Notes under the pieces: generated by a model
What the model saw: the letters and a program-made list of their open reading frames with translations, nothing else
Database searches by the model: none
What the model was told of the DNA's origin: nothing
NCBI RefSeq assembly: GCF_900108085.1
Contig: NZ_FNVR01000009.1
Coordinates: 78,543 to 142,542 of the forward strand
Source: Algoriphagus boritolerans DSM 17298 = JCM 18970
Lineage (GTDB): Bacteria > Bacteroidota > Bacteroidia > Cytophagales > Cyclobacteriaceae
Direction: 5' to 3'
DNA: 64,000 bases
Shown here: in pieces, positions 8,117-17,603 of the stretch
Numbering within the stretch: the first letter of the stretch is position 1
Layout of the letters: each line of letters opens with the position of its first letter
Made by a program: the position numbers and the translations under genes

Positions 8117-8668
8117 ATGAAAAAACTTACGCTTTTCTTTTTCGGAATTATTTTCTCCAGTGGAATAGTAAAAGGACAAGAATCCGAATGGAAAACTCCA
8201 ATGCATGAAGTGAAATTAACTTCCGGTGAATCCGAGGAAGCAGTATTAAATATTGATCCTAGTTTCCGTTTTGCCGATTTGCGCCAGGATGATCGAGTAT
8301 TTAGATTGTTTTATGATAACAACAACGCAATAATTAAAAGAGCAAGGATAGTGGATCAGCATTCCAACTTAATGGTAGCAAGAGGCCGAGGAAGTTACTT
8401 TTGGGGAACGGCAAGATTTGAATTTATCGGAGGGGAAGTTTTCAAAGTAAAATTGGACAGGAACAGAAATGGCTATGAAATTATCGGTCCGAATGGCCCC
8501 CTATTCAAAGTGGAAAATTTTGGAATCAGTCCCGTAAAAACCCTAAATGAAAGAGACTTTCTAGCCCAAGCATTTTTTGTTTTTGATCGGATTAAAGTCA
8601 CTCAAAAACCTCAGGTAAATGTGATTCATTACGCACCGCCAATCACTACATTCAATAATAATCAGTGA
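8117..8668 (+). CDS. Secreted protein of unknown function
   Basis: 183 residues. The N-terminus MKKLTLFFFGIIFSSGIVKGQ is a clear signal peptide with a cleavage site near residue 20, so the protein is probably periplasmic or exported. The mature part is rich in beta-strand-like segments (VFRLFYDNN, ARFEFIGGEVFKVKLD, GYEIIGPNGPLFKV) and has no motif I recognise. It could be a small beta-barrel or sandwich protein. Divergent from the trp operon, with 171 bp to the trpL start. Confidence 0.75.
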   Translation: MKKLTLFFFGIIFSSGIVKGQESEWKTPMHEVKLTSGESEEAVLNIDPSFRFADLRQDDRVFRLFYDNNNAIIKRARIVDQHSNLMVARGRGSYFWGTARFEFIGGEVFKVKLDRNRNGYEIIGPNGPLFKVENFGISPVKTLNERDFLAQAFFVFDRIKVTQKPQVNVIHYAPPITTFNNNQ

Positions 8669-8691
8669 TTTATTAGCTTTGCAATAAAACA

Positions 8692-8919
8692 ATGGCCAAA
8701 GCAATTTCGCAGTATTTCAAGCGAATCTTCGACGATTATCAAGTACTCGTGATGGTCAATCCAACGGATTATTCCGGTATCGAACTCATCGTTCACCCTG
8801 ACGGAAAAATCGAAAAAACGGAAATGGAGTTTGACGAAGAAATTTTTGATGACTTGGAAGCAGATGAATTCAAACCTTGTGGAGCGTTGGAATTTCAACT
8901 GACTTTGGCTAAAGCCTAA
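8692..8919 (+). CDS. Small conserved-looking acidic protein
   Basis: 75 residues with an alternating charge pattern and no signal peptide or membrane segment, so cytosolic. The core (ELIVHPDGKIEKTEMEFDEEIFDDLEADEF) is strongly acidic. I do not recognise the family. A TAGCTTTG box at 8674-8681 fits the -7 consensus but leaves a leader of only a few bases. It is 23 bp after the preceding gene and may instead share its transcript. Confidence 0.7.
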   Translation: MAKAISQYFKRIFDDYQVLVMVNPTDYSGIELIVHPDGKIEKTEMEFDEEIFDDLEADEFKPCGALEFQLTLAKA

Positions 8920-8970
8920 ATCACAATTCAACTTGTTTTAAAAATTTAAGACAGATTCCAAAAAGAAATC

Positions 8971-8997
8971 CCGCATTTCGAAACCCTCGAAATGTGG
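8971..8997. other. Hairpin in the 349-bp gap between 8920 and 9268
   Basis: An 11-bp stem (CCGCATTTCGA with TCGAAATGTGG, one G-T pair) and a 5-nt loop, without a T-run. It may stabilise the 3' end of the preceding mRNA. The rest of the gap holds the two terminator-like hairpins listed next and no credible gene. Confidence 0.4.
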
Positions 8998-9122
8998 CAT
9001 CATCTTAATGTAAGTGTGGGTTTGGTCTATTCCTTTTCGAGCTTCCTGTTGAAAAATTGCCTCCGACGAAAATACCTAAATTCAATTTTGAGGTATCTAG
9101 CGTAATGTTTCCTGCGGTCGAT

Positions 9123-9158
9123 TTAAGCCCACAATTTTAATGGGCTTAATTGTATTTT
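9123..9158 (+). terminator. Terminator-like hairpin
   Basis: A 9-bp perfect stem (TTAAGCCCA at 9123-9131 with TGGGCTTAA at 9141-9149), a 9-nt loop, then TTGTATTTTT. It probably ends the transcript of the 75-residue protein, 200 bp upstream. Confidence 0.55.
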
Positions 9159-9218
9159 TATTCTTGAATTTATCATAGTTTTAGGTGCAATTCGGAATAA
9201 ACAAGCAGGTATATAAAC

Positions 9219-9250
9219 AAAAAAAGACAGCTCAATAGCTGTCCTTTTTA
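9219..9250 (-). terminator. Intrinsic terminator, probably bidirectional
   Basis: GACAGC / GCTGTC stem with a 6-nt loop, flanked by A-tracts on the left and T-tracts on the right. On the minus strand it follows the HTH gene and gives seven T after the stem. Confidence 0.75.
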
Positions 9251-9268
9251 TAATGGTTTTAGAATCAA

Positions 9269-9673
9269 TTAGCTTTTCAACCAATTGATAAACGTCTGAT
9301 AACCAACTCCAATTTCTCTAGCGAAGGCCGCTTTGGTTTTCTTTCCGGCTGCTTCTACTTTTTTCCATTCTTCTACGATCTTGTTCTTTTCAGAGTCTGA
9401 AAAAGATCTTCTCTTACCTGCACCTTTTGAGCTCCCGCTTCCACTCAAAACACTGATCAGATCATTCAATTCATTGACGAATTTACTATCGGTCAAAAAC
9501 AAACCAGCAGCTTCCAGTTTTTTAATAACTTCATCTTTAGGATTAACAGGTGTCACTGCAATACCTCGTGCAGCTGCTTCATGAAGTTCAATTTTCTTAC
9601 CCTCTGCCGTAACGTAGATAAATCCATCTGTCTTTTTAAGATCAACGATGGCTTCTTTGATTAATTCTCTCAT
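9269..9673 (-). CDS. Unknown protein with C-terminal transposase-like helix-turn-helix
   Basis: 134 residues from the ATG at 9673 (MRELIKEAIVDLKKTDG); an ATG at 9715 would add 14 residues of doubtful value. The N-terminal 80 residues are a compact unknown region. A Gly/Ser linker (SGSGSSKGAGKRR) leads to SFSDSEKNKIVEEWKK and AAFAREIGVGYQTFINWLK, which reads like the HTH at the front of IS3-type transposases. There is no catalytic domain. It may be a domesticated DNA-binding protein. Own terminator downstream. Confidence 0.72.
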   Translation of the reverse strand: MRELIKEAIVDLKKTDGFIYVTAEGKKIELHEAAARGIAVTPVNPKDEVIKKLEAAGLFLTDSKFVNELNDLISVLSGSGSSKGAGKRRSFSDSEKNKIVEEWKKVEAAGKKTKAAFAREIGVGYQTFINWLKS

Positions 9674-9785
9674 TTTTTTATAGGATTTATTTGTGTTAAT
9701 TAAAAATCCTTGCAATATATAAATTGCTTTCTATTCATTAAATAGAATTAAAGAATATTTGCAAAATAAATTCTCCAAAAATAAG

Positions 9786-9827
9786 CCCTTACTTTAATTC
9801 ATAGAACCCTTACTTTAATTCATAGAA
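9786..9827. repeat. Perfect 21-bp tandem duplication over a stop codon
   Basis: Bases 9786-9806 are repeated exactly at 9807-9827. The second copy contains the last codons and stop codon (9815-9817) of the adjacent minus-strand gene, so a duplicate of the gene's end lies just downstream of it. It looks recent because it is perfect. Confidence 0.9.
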
Positions 9828-10588
9828 TAGGTCATCAACCAATTTTCAATAAGATTTTTGGTTTTGAATTCCCTGGAAAGAATACTGAAATATGCTTTTT
9901 CTAGGCTTCCATCCACAAATCTGGATTCGAAAAGACTCAGGTCACTCTCTTTCAGCAATTTCTTTAGCATTTCATTGAAGGACGCAAAGGATTCGATTTG
10001 AAGATCATCTTTACCCGAATAGTCAACTGGGCTCGGAATCAATTCTAAGAAATCCGAATCGGAGGCATAGGAATACCGAATAGTTCCGTCTTGAACCAAT
10101 TTGAATAAAATAATAGTTTCTTGCTCCGACTTTAATGTTGCTATTTCATCAAACTGTTCATTAAGTCGGATATCCTCAAACAGCGATTCAATTAAAAAAT
10201 GAATAAAACTTTTCCAGGAATTGAGAATTTCCAAATTAAACCCATACGTTGAATCTTCTATAGAATTGGATTTATATAATTCAAGCTCATAGGAGTTAGC
10301 CTTACATAAGGAAGAAAGATTAGACCATTCTTCTCCCAATTGCTGTGCAAGGGGCCAAAAACAAACCAACTTTTTATTATTCATTACGACCTCTTCAAAA
10401 AGACGTGAATAAATTTTATTAATAACCCGAACATCTTCTTCATACCATGTCCAGTCCAACTCTGAAAATAAACTAACAGGATCCAAAAGCACAAAATCCG
10501 ATTTCTGAAAATCTACTTTTTCAAGCCAATCCGAATTCCTATCAAGATGCTGATCCACGAGTACGATACTTTTGATTTTTGAGCTCAT
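9815..10588 (-). CDS. Cytosolic protein of unknown function
   Basis: 257 residues, acidic, with no signal peptide, membrane segment or recognised motif. The N-terminus (SKIKSIVLVDQHLDRNSDW) reads like a beta-strand followed by a turn, and VVMNNKKLVCFWPLAQQLGEEW could be a second Rossmann-like strand and helix, but this is only a guess. It is divergent from pyrG, with a 322-bp gap. The last codons lie in a perfect 21-bp tandem duplication. Confidence 0.65.
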   Translation of the reverse strand: MSSKIKSIVLVDQHLDRNSDWLEKVDFQKSDFVLLDPVSLFSELDWTWYEEDVRVINKIYSRLFEEVVMNNKKLVCFWPLAQQLGEEWSNLSSLCKANSYELELYKSNSIEDSTYGFNLEILNSWKSFIHFLIESLFEDIRLNEQFDEIATLKSEQETIILFKLVQDGTIRYSYASDSDFLELIPSPVDYSGKDDLQIESFASFNEMLKKLLKESDLSLFESRFVDGSLEKAYFSILSREFKTKNLIENWLMTYSMN

Positions 10589-10859
10589 AGTTTTTTTGTT
10601 AACCGATTAATTTTCATCCATTAATTTTTACCAAAGACCTGAAGCAAGTGTATAATAACCCACAAGAATGCACTGTAGTTTTTATAAGAAATTGCTTCGG
10701 TTTCTACGATACTAAAGTACGTTTTAACCTTTTAATAAAATACCTTTTGACACATATTGTCTCAATTTACTTTTTCCTTAACTTTTAAACTAAAAAATCA
10801 AAAATCATAGAAAGCCAAAAATCAGTAAAGAGATCAGAAGGCAAGTCGGGAAATTTCCC

Positions 10860-10867
10860 TAATTTTG
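10860..10867 (+). promoter_or_regulatory. pyrG: Possible pyrG -7 element in the 322-bp gap 10589-10910
   Basis: TAATTTTG fits TAnnTTTG, 43 bp before the pyrG ATG. No TTTG is present at the expected upstream distance, so the call is weak. I see no pyrimidine-responsive leader, hairpin or gene in the rest of this gap. Confidence 0.35.
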
Positions 10868-10910
10868 AATCCCATAAGATTCCAATTAAAAACACCCACT
10901 CTCCATTCTT

Positions 10911-12530
10911 ATGGGCTCATCCACCAAATACGTTTTCATTACCGGAGGAGTCACTTCATCTCTAGGCAAAGGCATAATTGCGGCTTCGTTAGGCAAGCTG
11001 TTGCAGTCCAGAGGTTTCAGTGTGACTATCCAAAAATTTGATCCATACCTCAACATTGATCCGGGAACACTCAATCCCTATGAGCATGGCGAATGCTATG
11101 TCACTGATGATGGTGCGGAAACCGACTTAGATTTAGGTCATTACGAGCGATTTCTTAATGTGTCTACTTCTCAAAGCAACAACATCACCACAGGCCGGAT
11201 CTATAATAATGTCATAACCAGGGAGCGAAAGGGTGAATTTCTGGGAAAAACTGTTCAGGTAATCCCTCATATTACAGATGAAATCAAGAGCAACTTTTAT
11301 AAGCTTGGCCAGGACGGAAAATATGACGTTGTCATTACGGAAATAGGCGGTTGTGTCGGTGATATAGAATCTTTACCTTTTATAGAAGCAGTGCGTCAAG
11401 CCCGATGGGATTTGGGCCCAAATAATTTTTTGGTCATTCACCTGATACTCATCCCCTACCTGAAAGCTGCCAAAGAACTTAAAACCAAACCAACTCAGCA
11501 TTCTGTAAAGCAATTGTTGGAGGCAGGAATTCAGCCTGACATTTTGGTTTGTAGGACAGAATATCATCTTCCCTTGGATGTAAAGAAAAAGTTGGCTCTT
11601 TTTTGCAACGTCCAACTCAACAGCGTCATAGAAGCAATGGATGCCGAATCCATTTATGATGTGCCTCTTTTGATGAAAAAGGAAAAGCTGGATGAGCGGG
11701 TAATGAATAAGTTAAAGCTTTCGACCAAAACATCCCCCGACCTCGAAACTTGGAAAGATTTTCTTGGGAAATTAAAAAACCCAACTCAGGAAGTGACTAT
11801 TGGATTGGTTGGAAAATACATTTCGCTTCCGGATTCCTACAAGTCCATTATCGAGTCATTTACCCACGCCGGAGCTTCCGTAGAGTGCAAAGTAAACCTG
11901 TTACTCATCTCATCAGAAGAAATTCATCTGGACAACTATGAAAGTAAATTCAAGGAGCTGGATGGAATTTTGGTGGCTCCGGGATTTGGTGAGCGGGGAT
12001 TTGAGGGGAAAATTGAGACAGTTCGATATGCCCGTGAACATAATATTCCATTCTTCGGCATCTGTCTAGGGATGCAAGTTGCAGTAGTGGAATTTGCAAG
12101 AAATGTCTTGGGGTTAGAGCATGCAAATTCGACAGAAATGGACCCTTTTACTCCTCATCCGATTATTGCATTGCTGGAGGAGCAAAAGAAAATTGATCAA
12201 ATGGGCGGAACTATGCGATTGGGTTCGTATGCTTGCGACCTCAAAAATGGAACTAAGTCCGCCATCGCCTACGGAAAAACCAAAATTCAGGAACGGCATC
12301 GGCACAGGTATGAATTTAACAACGCCTACCTCGAGCAGATTCAGAGCAAAGGCATGATCGCAGCCGGTAAAAATCCTGATACAGGCTTGGTAGAAATTAT
12401 TGAACTCAAAAACCATCCGTGGTTTGTGGGCGTTCAGTTTCATCCAGAATATAAAAGTACGGTACTAAATCCTCATCCTTTGTTTGTGAGATTTATTCAG
12501 GCCGCCATTGACAATAAAAAAGTAAAGTAA
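10911..12530 (+). CDS. pyrG: CTP synthase
   Basis: Aminates UTP to CTP with glutamine and ATP. It has 539 residues, the normal length. The N-terminal synthetase domain begins with [17 protein letters not shown] and contains [16 protein letters not shown]. The C-terminal glutaminase domain has the nucleophile in [16 protein letters not shown] and the His/Glu pair in [10 protein letters not shown]. The ATG at 10911 places the signature 7 residues in. It is 39 bp before yidC, and the two are probably cotranscribed, ending at the hairpin at 14366. Confidence 0.98.
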   Translation: MGSSTKYVFITGGVTSSLGKGIIAASLGKLLQSRGFSVTIQKFDPYLNIDPGTLNPYEHGECYVTDDGAETDLDLGHYERFLNVSTSQSNNITTGRIYNNVITRERKGEFLGKTVQVIPHITDEIKSNFYKLGQDGKYDVVITEIGGCVGDIESLPFIEAVRQARWDLGPNNFLVIHLILIPYLKAAKELKTKPTQHSVKQLLEAGIQPDILVCRTEYHLPLDVKKKLALFCNVQLNSVIEAMDAESIYDVPLLMKKEKLDERVMNKLKLSTKTSPDLETWKDFLGKLKNPTQEVTIGLVGKYISLPDSYKSIIESFTHAGASVECKVNLLLISSEEIHLDNYESKFKELDGILVAPGFGERGFEGKIETVRYAREHNIPFFGICLGMQVAVVEFARNVLGLEHANSTEMDPFTPHPIIALLEEQKKIDQMGGTMRLGSYACDLKNGTKSAIAYGKTKIQERHRHRYEFNNAYLEQIQSKGMIAAGKNPDTGLVEIIELKNHPWFVGVQFHPEYKSTVLNPHPLFVRFIQAAIDNKKVK

Positions 12531-12569
12531 TTGACTTGCACCCTATTGATGGTGTGGAAATAACTAATT

Positions 12570-14360
12570 ATGGATAAAAATCAAGCAACAGGTTTGATCC
12601 TTTTTGCAGCGGTCATTTTAATCTACTCCCTGTTTTTTGCGAGTGGACCGGAAGTTCCGCCTATCGAAGAAACTCCGCAGCAAACCGAAGCTCCTGCTTC
12701 AATCCTTAACCAGAAATCTGCAAGTGAAACACTTCCGGATAGCCTGGTAGATATACAGCGAACCGCACAGTACGGTGTGTTGGCCGTACTGACACTTGGC
12801 GAGGATAAAGACGTGACTCTAGAGAACGATAAGGTATTAATCACCCTATCCACCAAAGGCGCTCAGATAAAAGAAGTGATTTTGAAGGACTTCAAAAGTT
12901 GGAACAGTGAGCCTTTGGCACTTTTGGACGAGAAGAGTTCAGTTATGGATTTTTCTTTGGAGACCTCCAAAGGCCCGGTAAGCTTGTCGGATTTCTACTT
13001 TACTCCGAATCTCACAGAGGAAGAAGTCGAAGGGGTCAAAACTCAGGTATTAACCTTCACGGCCGGATCTGAATCGGGACAGATTATTAAGAAATATGCG
13101 ATTGCGGACGGAAGTTATGAAGTAAAAAAATCACTTGAAATTGACCGTTATCAAGGTGTATTTTTAGGAAATTCCCTAAACTTCACGTGGGAGGATCAGG
13201 TAGTAGCTCAGGAAAAAGATCTGGCAGAATCCCGACGTCAGACAAAACTCAATTATTTTCTTGCCTCAGAATCCTATGACAACCTGGGTGCAGGAGATGA
13301 TCCTGAAGAAGAACAAATTTCTGAGCCCGTGAAGTGGATTGGCTTCAGTCAACGATTCTTCACTGCCGGAATTATCGCTGACTCCGTCTTCCAAAATGTA
13401 AAAATAGCCCAGTCTACACCTGCGGACTCTTCGATAGTCCGGATCATGTCGGCCTCCTTGACTATACCTGTACAAAATGGGAAAGCAGATCTCAGCTTTT
13501 ATTTTGGTCCGGATAAATACAAAACCCTCAAAAATGTCACAGAAGGATTTGAAGAAAATGTAGATATGGGATACTTTTTCGTCAGTTGGGTCAACAAATA
13601 CATCGTTGTTCACCTGTTCGAATTCTTGGAAAAGTATTTCAACAACTATGGAATCATCATCATCCTGATCGTATTGATCATCAAACTTGCACTCACGCCC
13701 CTGACTTATAAATCCTACATCGGAATGGCAAAAATGCGGGTGATCAAACCGGAGATCGACGAGCTCAAAGAGAAATACGGTGATGATGCCACTAAAATGC
13801 AACAGGAGCAAATGAAGCTCTTTTCGCAGTTGGGGGTAAGTCCAATTTCCGGATGCCTTCCACTATTACTTCAGATGCCTTTTCTGTTTGCGATGTTCTT
13901 CTTTTTCCCCAATGCAGTGGAACTTCGGCAGGAATCCTTCCTTTGGGCAAACGATCTCTCCACCTTCGATGAGTTTATCAAGTTGCCGTTTACCATTCCT
14001 TTTTATGGTTCTCATGTCAGTTTATTCACTTTGCTGATGACCGTATCACAGATCATTTACACCCATTTCAACAATCAGTTGACAACCGCTACGGGGCCAA
14101 TGAAAAACCTTGGCTACATCATGCCGGTCATGTTTATGTTCATACTCAACTCTTACCCTGCGGGACTTAGTTTTTATTATTTCGTGTCGAATGTGGTGAC
14201 ATTTGGACAGCAGGCAGTCATTAAACTATTCGTAGATGACAAAAAAATCAGAGCAAAAGTGGAGGAAAGCAAAGCCAAAAATGTCAATAAAAAGAAATCC
14301 AAGTTTCAGCAAAGGCTGGAGGACGCAATGAAAGCGGCAGATAATACCCGTAAAAAATAA
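12570..14360 (+). CDS. yidC: Membrane protein insertase YidC
   Basis: Inserts and folds inner-membrane proteins with or without SecYEG. It has 596 residues. An N-terminal membrane anchor (about 8-25) is followed by a large periplasmic beta domain (about 60-350), then the conserved five-segment core from FNNYGIIIILIVLIIKLALTP onwards, with ISGCLPLLLQMPFLFAMF and a lysine-rich C-terminal tail typical of ribosome-contacting YidC. The order pyrG-yidC is common in Bacteroidota. A terminator follows at once. Confidence 0.97.
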   Translation: MDKNQATGLILFAAVILIYSLFFASGPEVPPIEETPQQTEAPASILNQKSASETLPDSLVDIQRTAQYGVLAVLTLGEDKDVTLENDKVLITLSTKGAQIKEVILKDFKSWNSEPLALLDEKSSVMDFSLETSKGPVSLSDFYFTPNLTEEEVEGVKTQVLTFTAGSESGQIIKKYAIADGSYEVKKSLEIDRYQGVFLGNSLNFTWEDQVVAQEKDLAESRRQTKLNYFLASESYDNLGAGDDPEEEQISEPVKWIGFSQRFFTAGIIADSVFQNVKIAQSTPADSSIVRIMSASLTIPVQNGKADLSFYFGPDKYKTLKNVTEGFEENVDMGYFFVSWVNKYIVVHLFEFLEKYFNNYGIIIILIVLIIKLALTPLTYKSYIGMAKMRVIKPEIDELKEKYGDDATKMQQEQMKLFSQLGVSPISGCLPLLLQMPFLFAMFFFFPNAVELRQESFLWANDLSTFDEFIKLPFTIPFYGSHVSLFTLLMTVSQIIYTHFNNQLTTATGPMKNLGYIMPVMFMFILNSYPAGLSFYYFVSNVVTFGQQAVIKLFVDDKKIRAKVEESKAKNVNKKKSKFQQRLEDAMKAADNTRKK

Positions 14361-14365
14361 TTCTA

Positions 14366-14398
14366 AAAAGGAGCTTTCAACGGCTCCTTATTTTTTGT
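14366..14398 (+). terminator. Terminator after yidC
   Basis: Stem AAGGAGC / GCTCCTT with an 8-nt loop, followed by ATTTTTTG. Confidence 0.8.
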
Positions 14399-14556
14399 TC
14401 TTTTAGGTATTGTCAAAAATCATAATCAGCCCTCCTCGCTGAAAATGAAGGAATTAACGATTTTTCACTTTGGTTCCTTTCCAAAAAAGCACCACCTTCC
14501 ACAAGTTTCGACCTGAATTTGATTAATATTGAATCAAAATACCCCTTAATTAAACC

Positions 14557-15339
14557 ATGGGAAAAATAATTGCTATAGCCAATCAAAAAGGCGGAGTGGG
14601 TAAAACTACCACTGCAATGAACCTTGCGGCCAGTTTGGCTGTCTTGGAGTTTAAAACCCTGGTCATCGATGCTGATCCTCAGGCTAATACTACTTCCGGA
14701 CTGGGCCACGACCCTAAGTCAATTGAAGCCAGCATCTACGAGTGCATGGTGGATGGTGTCAAAGTCGAAGAAATAATCCGAAAAACTTCACTCGAAAACC
14801 TGGATCTAGTTCCTTCACACATTGACTTGGTCGGTGCTGAAGTAGAAATGATAAATCTGGAAAACCGGGAGGAAAAAATGAAGGAAGTGATCTCTTCCCT
14901 CAAGGATCTTTATGACTTCATTATTATCGACTGCTCCCCTTCACTGGGATTGATCACGATCAATGCGCTAACTGCGGCAAATTCGGTGATCATTCCTGTG
15001 CAATGTGAATATTTTGCCTTGGAAGGGCTGGGCAAATTGCTCAATACGATTAAAATCATCCAAACCCGACTTAATCCGGACTTGGAAATAGAAGGAATCC
15101 TACTGACCATGTATGATGTCCGCCTCAGATTGTCCAATCAAGTAGTGGAAGAAGTGAGATTTCATTTCAAAAACATGGTCTTTGACACAATTATTCCCAG
15201 GAATGTTCGTCTTTCTGAGTCGCCTAGTTTCGGATTGCCTGTAATCTCCTTTGATGCAGACGGAAAAGGATCAATTGCATATCTCAATCTTGCCGGCGAA
15301 ATCGCTAAAAAAAATGGTCATCAAAAAGTGACTGAGTAA
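14557..15339 (+). CDS. parA: Chromosome partitioning ATPase ParA/Soj
   Basis: ATPase that moves ParB-parS complexes during chromosome segregation. It has 260 residues. The deviant Walker A KGGVGKTT is at residues 11-18, the A' motif is in [13 protein letters not shown] and Walker B in [11 protein letters not shown]. The short N-terminus, with no HTH, fits the chromosomal (type Ib-like) form. The stop codon is 2 bp before parB. First gene of a five-gene run ending in lepB. Confidence 0.97.
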   Translation: MGKIIAIANQKGGVGKTTTAMNLAASLAVLEFKTLVIDADPQANTTSGLGHDPKSIEASIYECMVDGVKVEEIIRKTSLENLDLVPSHIDLVGAEVEMINLENREEKMKEVISSLKDLYDFIIIDCSPSLGLITINALTAANSVIIPVQCEYFALEGLGKLLNTIKIIQTRLNPDLEIEGILLTMYDVRLRLSNQVVEEVRFHFKNMVFDTIIPRNVRLSESPSFGLPVISFDADGKGSIAYLNLAGEIAKKNGHQKVTE

Positions 15340-15341
15340 CT

Positions 15342-16253
15342 ATGTCAGAAAATAAGCCCAATCGAAAAAACGCATTAGGAAGAGGCCTTGGGGCACTTTT
15401 GGAAGACAGCCCCGCAAAACATAAACCAAATGAAATCCTTCCCGAAATCGCCAAAACAGGAATTTTTGAGATTCCTCTCAGCGAAATTCAGGTAAACCCC
15501 TACCAGCCAAGGGTTCATTTCGACAAAAATACACTTCAGGAACTTGCAGATTCGATTCTTGTCCAAGGGATCATCCAGCCTATTACCGTAAGGAAACTTG
15601 CACCCAACGAATTTCAGCTTATCTCAGGGGAGCGCCGATTTCAGGCATCCAAACTTGCCGGATTGACGCAAATCCCTGCCTACGTCCGAACTGCAAATGA
15701 TCAGCAAATGCTGGAAATGGCACTGATCGAAAACATTCAGCGTGAGAACCTAAATGCACTCGAAATTGCTAATTCCTATCAAAGATTATTAGTAGAGTGT
15801 AACCTCAAGCAGGAGGAACTTGGTGATCGGGTAGGCAAAAACAGAACAACGGTCAACAATTACCTGCGCCTTCTGAAGCTACCACCCACAATTCAGGCTG
15901 CGATTCGGGATCAGCAGATTTCGATGGGACATGCCCGCGCTTTGATCAATATCGAAGACGTGGAAAAGCAGTTGGCTATTTTCAAAAAAGCTGTCGATGA
16001 AGAACTAAGTGTGAGAAATGTGGAAGCACTGGTCAAAGCTCTTAATTCCAGAAAAGAAGAAAAGGAAAAGCCTTCAAAGGGTCTTGATCCCGTCCGGAAA
16101 TACGAAATGAACAAAATACAGCAACGGTTGGCAACTCATTTTGGAACCAAAGTCGCATTAAAAGCAGACGGGAAAAACAAAGGAGAAATCAAAATACCAT
16201 TTAACTCTGCCACAGATCTCAATCGAATTCTTGAAATTCTCGAAATCATCTGA
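15342..16253 (+). CDS. parB: Chromosome partitioning protein ParB
   Basis: CTP-dependent DNA clamp that loads at parS. It has 303 residues. The N-terminal ALGRGLGALLED is the ParA-contacting segment. The ParB/Srx domain has NPYQPRVHF and ISGERRFQASKLAG, and the central HTH includes GKNRTTVNNYLRLLKLP. The C-terminus is the dimerisation domain. No parS-like palindrome was found near the gene by eye. Confidence 0.97.
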   Translation: MSENKPNRKNALGRGLGALLEDSPAKHKPNEILPEIAKTGIFEIPLSEIQVNPYQPRVHFDKNTLQELADSILVQGIIQPITVRKLAPNEFQLISGERRFQASKLAGLTQIPAYVRTANDQQMLEMALIENIQRENLNALEIANSYQRLLVECNLKQEELGDRVGKNRTTVNNYLRLLKLPPTIQAAIRDQQISMGHARALINIEDVEKQLAIFKKAVDEELSVRNVEALVKALNSRKEEKEKPSKGLDPVRKYEMNKIQQRLATHFGTKVALKADGKNKGEIKIPFNSATDLNRILEILEII

Positions 16254-16866
16254 AAATTTGAGCCGAATTCATTTCCATTCAAAAATCAAAAACAAGACCC
16301 CATGGATTTCCTTGGGGATTTTGCTTTTGTTATTTCTGTGGTCAGGCCCAAGCTTTTCTCAAAATCAAGAAGAAACCGAAGAAGTGGAAACACCGGAAGT
16401 GGAAAGGCCGGATCTTTCTTCATTACCCAAAAACCCAAGGAAAGCCACTTTACTCTCAGCGATTTTGCCGGGTGCAGGCCAAGTCTATAATAACAAAGCC
16501 TGGAAAGTACCCATTCTCTACGCAGGTTTCATGGCTGACATCTATTTTATCAATTTCAACAACAAGCGATACCAAACATTTCGGACAGCACTTTTTGCTT
16601 TTGATGATGGGGATAGAAGCCAGTTTCCTTCGCTAAATCGAGAAGCTTTGGTCCGGAACGTTGATTACTGGAGACAAAATCGAGATATGACGATTCTGCT
16701 TCTGGCCGCCATCTATGCACTTAATCTGATCGATGCCAATGTGGATGCACACCTTTCAGGGTTCGATATTTCTGATGACATATCCATGAAAATTGAACCT
16801 AATGTGGGTACTTTCGCAGCCTCAGGCAATACAATGGGCCTGTCCCTCAAATTTCAACTTAAATAA
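16231..16866 (+). CDS. DUF5683 family membrane protein
   Basis: About 211 residues. A hydrophobic N-terminal segment (WISLGILLLLFLWSGPSFSQ) looks like a signal peptide or anchor. An acidic linker follows, then the family core, SLPKNPRKATLLSAILPGAGQVYNNKAWKVP cut here as LSAILPGAGQVYN near residue 72, with further hydrophobic stretches. No ATG is available before the signal sequence: the frame opens with TTG at 16231, inside the parB 3' end, or TTG at 16258 just after the parB stop, so the start is uncertain. It shares one base with dapB (TAATG). Function unknown; repeated association with parAB in this phylum suggests an envelope or division role. Confidence 0.85.
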   Translation: MKFSKSSENLSRIHFHSKIKNKTPWISLGILLLLFLWSGPSFSQNQEETEEVETPEVERPDLSSLPKNPRKATLLSAILPGAGQVYNNKAWKVPILYAGFMADIYFINFNNKRYQTFRTALFAFDDGDRSQFPSLNREALVRNVDYWRQNRDMTILLLAAIYALNLIDANVDAHLSGFDISDDISMKIEPNVGTFAASGNTMGLSLKFQLK

Positions 16867-17588
16867 TGAACATTTTAATCCTCGGTTATGGCAAAATGGG
16901 GAAAATCATCGGCGAAATCGCTGAATCCCGAGGCCATACCATTACAGCAAAAATCAACATCGATAATCGTGAGGACTTGAATACTCTGGATCCTTCCAAA
17001 GTAGATGTGGCAATCGAATTCAGCCAACCTGAAGCGGCAGTGGACAACATCACCTGGGCAATAACAAGAGGAATTCCTGTCGTCTCCGGCACTACCGGCT
17101 GGCTTTCCAGAAAAGGAGAAATCGAAGCCTTGACCAAAGCTCAGGATGGTACTTTTTTTTACGCTTCCAATTATAGCATCGGAGTCAATATTTTCTTCAA
17201 AGTCAATGAATTTTTGGCCAAACTGATGAATGAGACGAGTGGCTATTCTGCCTCCATTGAAGAAATCCATCATACTGAAAAAAAAGATGCTCCCTCCGGA
17301 ACTGCAATTACCCTCGCTGAGGGAATTATTCAAAATATGGATAAACTGAAAGAATGGCAATTGAGCGGACACTCGTCCGAAAACGAACAAACTTTACCTA
17401 TCACTTCAAAGCGGATTGACCCAGCACCCGGAACTCATATTATTCGCTACAGTTCTGAAATTGACCAAATTGAAATTAGCCATACTGCTCACAGCAGGCA
17501 GGGGTTTGCCCTTGGCGCAGTTTTGGTCGCAGAGTGGATCAAGGGTAAAAAAGGAGTACTTTCCATGGATGATTTTCTATCTTTCTGA
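16866..17588 (+). CDS. dapB: 4-hydroxy-tetrahydrodipicolinate reductase
   Basis: NAD(P)H-dependent step of the diaminopimelate/lysine pathway, supplying peptidoglycan. It has 240 residues. The N-terminal Rossmann motif is LILGYGKMGKIIGE, the substrate region includes EEIHHTEKKDAPSGTA with the catalytic His/Lys, and GTHIIRYSSEID follows. Start overlaps the preceding stop by one base. It is 15 bp from lepB. Confidence 0.97.
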   Translation: MNILILGYGKMGKIIGEIAESRGHTITAKINIDNREDLNTLDPSKVDVAIEFSQPEAAVDNITWAITRGIPVVSGTTGWLSRKGEIEALTKAQDGTFFYASNYSIGVNIFFKVNEFLAKLMNETSGYSASIEEIHHTEKKDAPSGTAITLAEGIIQNMDKLKEWQLSGHSSENEQTLPITSKRIDPAPGTHIIRYSSEIDQIEISHTAHSRQGFALGAVLVAEWIKGKKGVLSMDDFLSF

Positions 17589-17603
17589 AATTAATTTGAG
17601 CAC

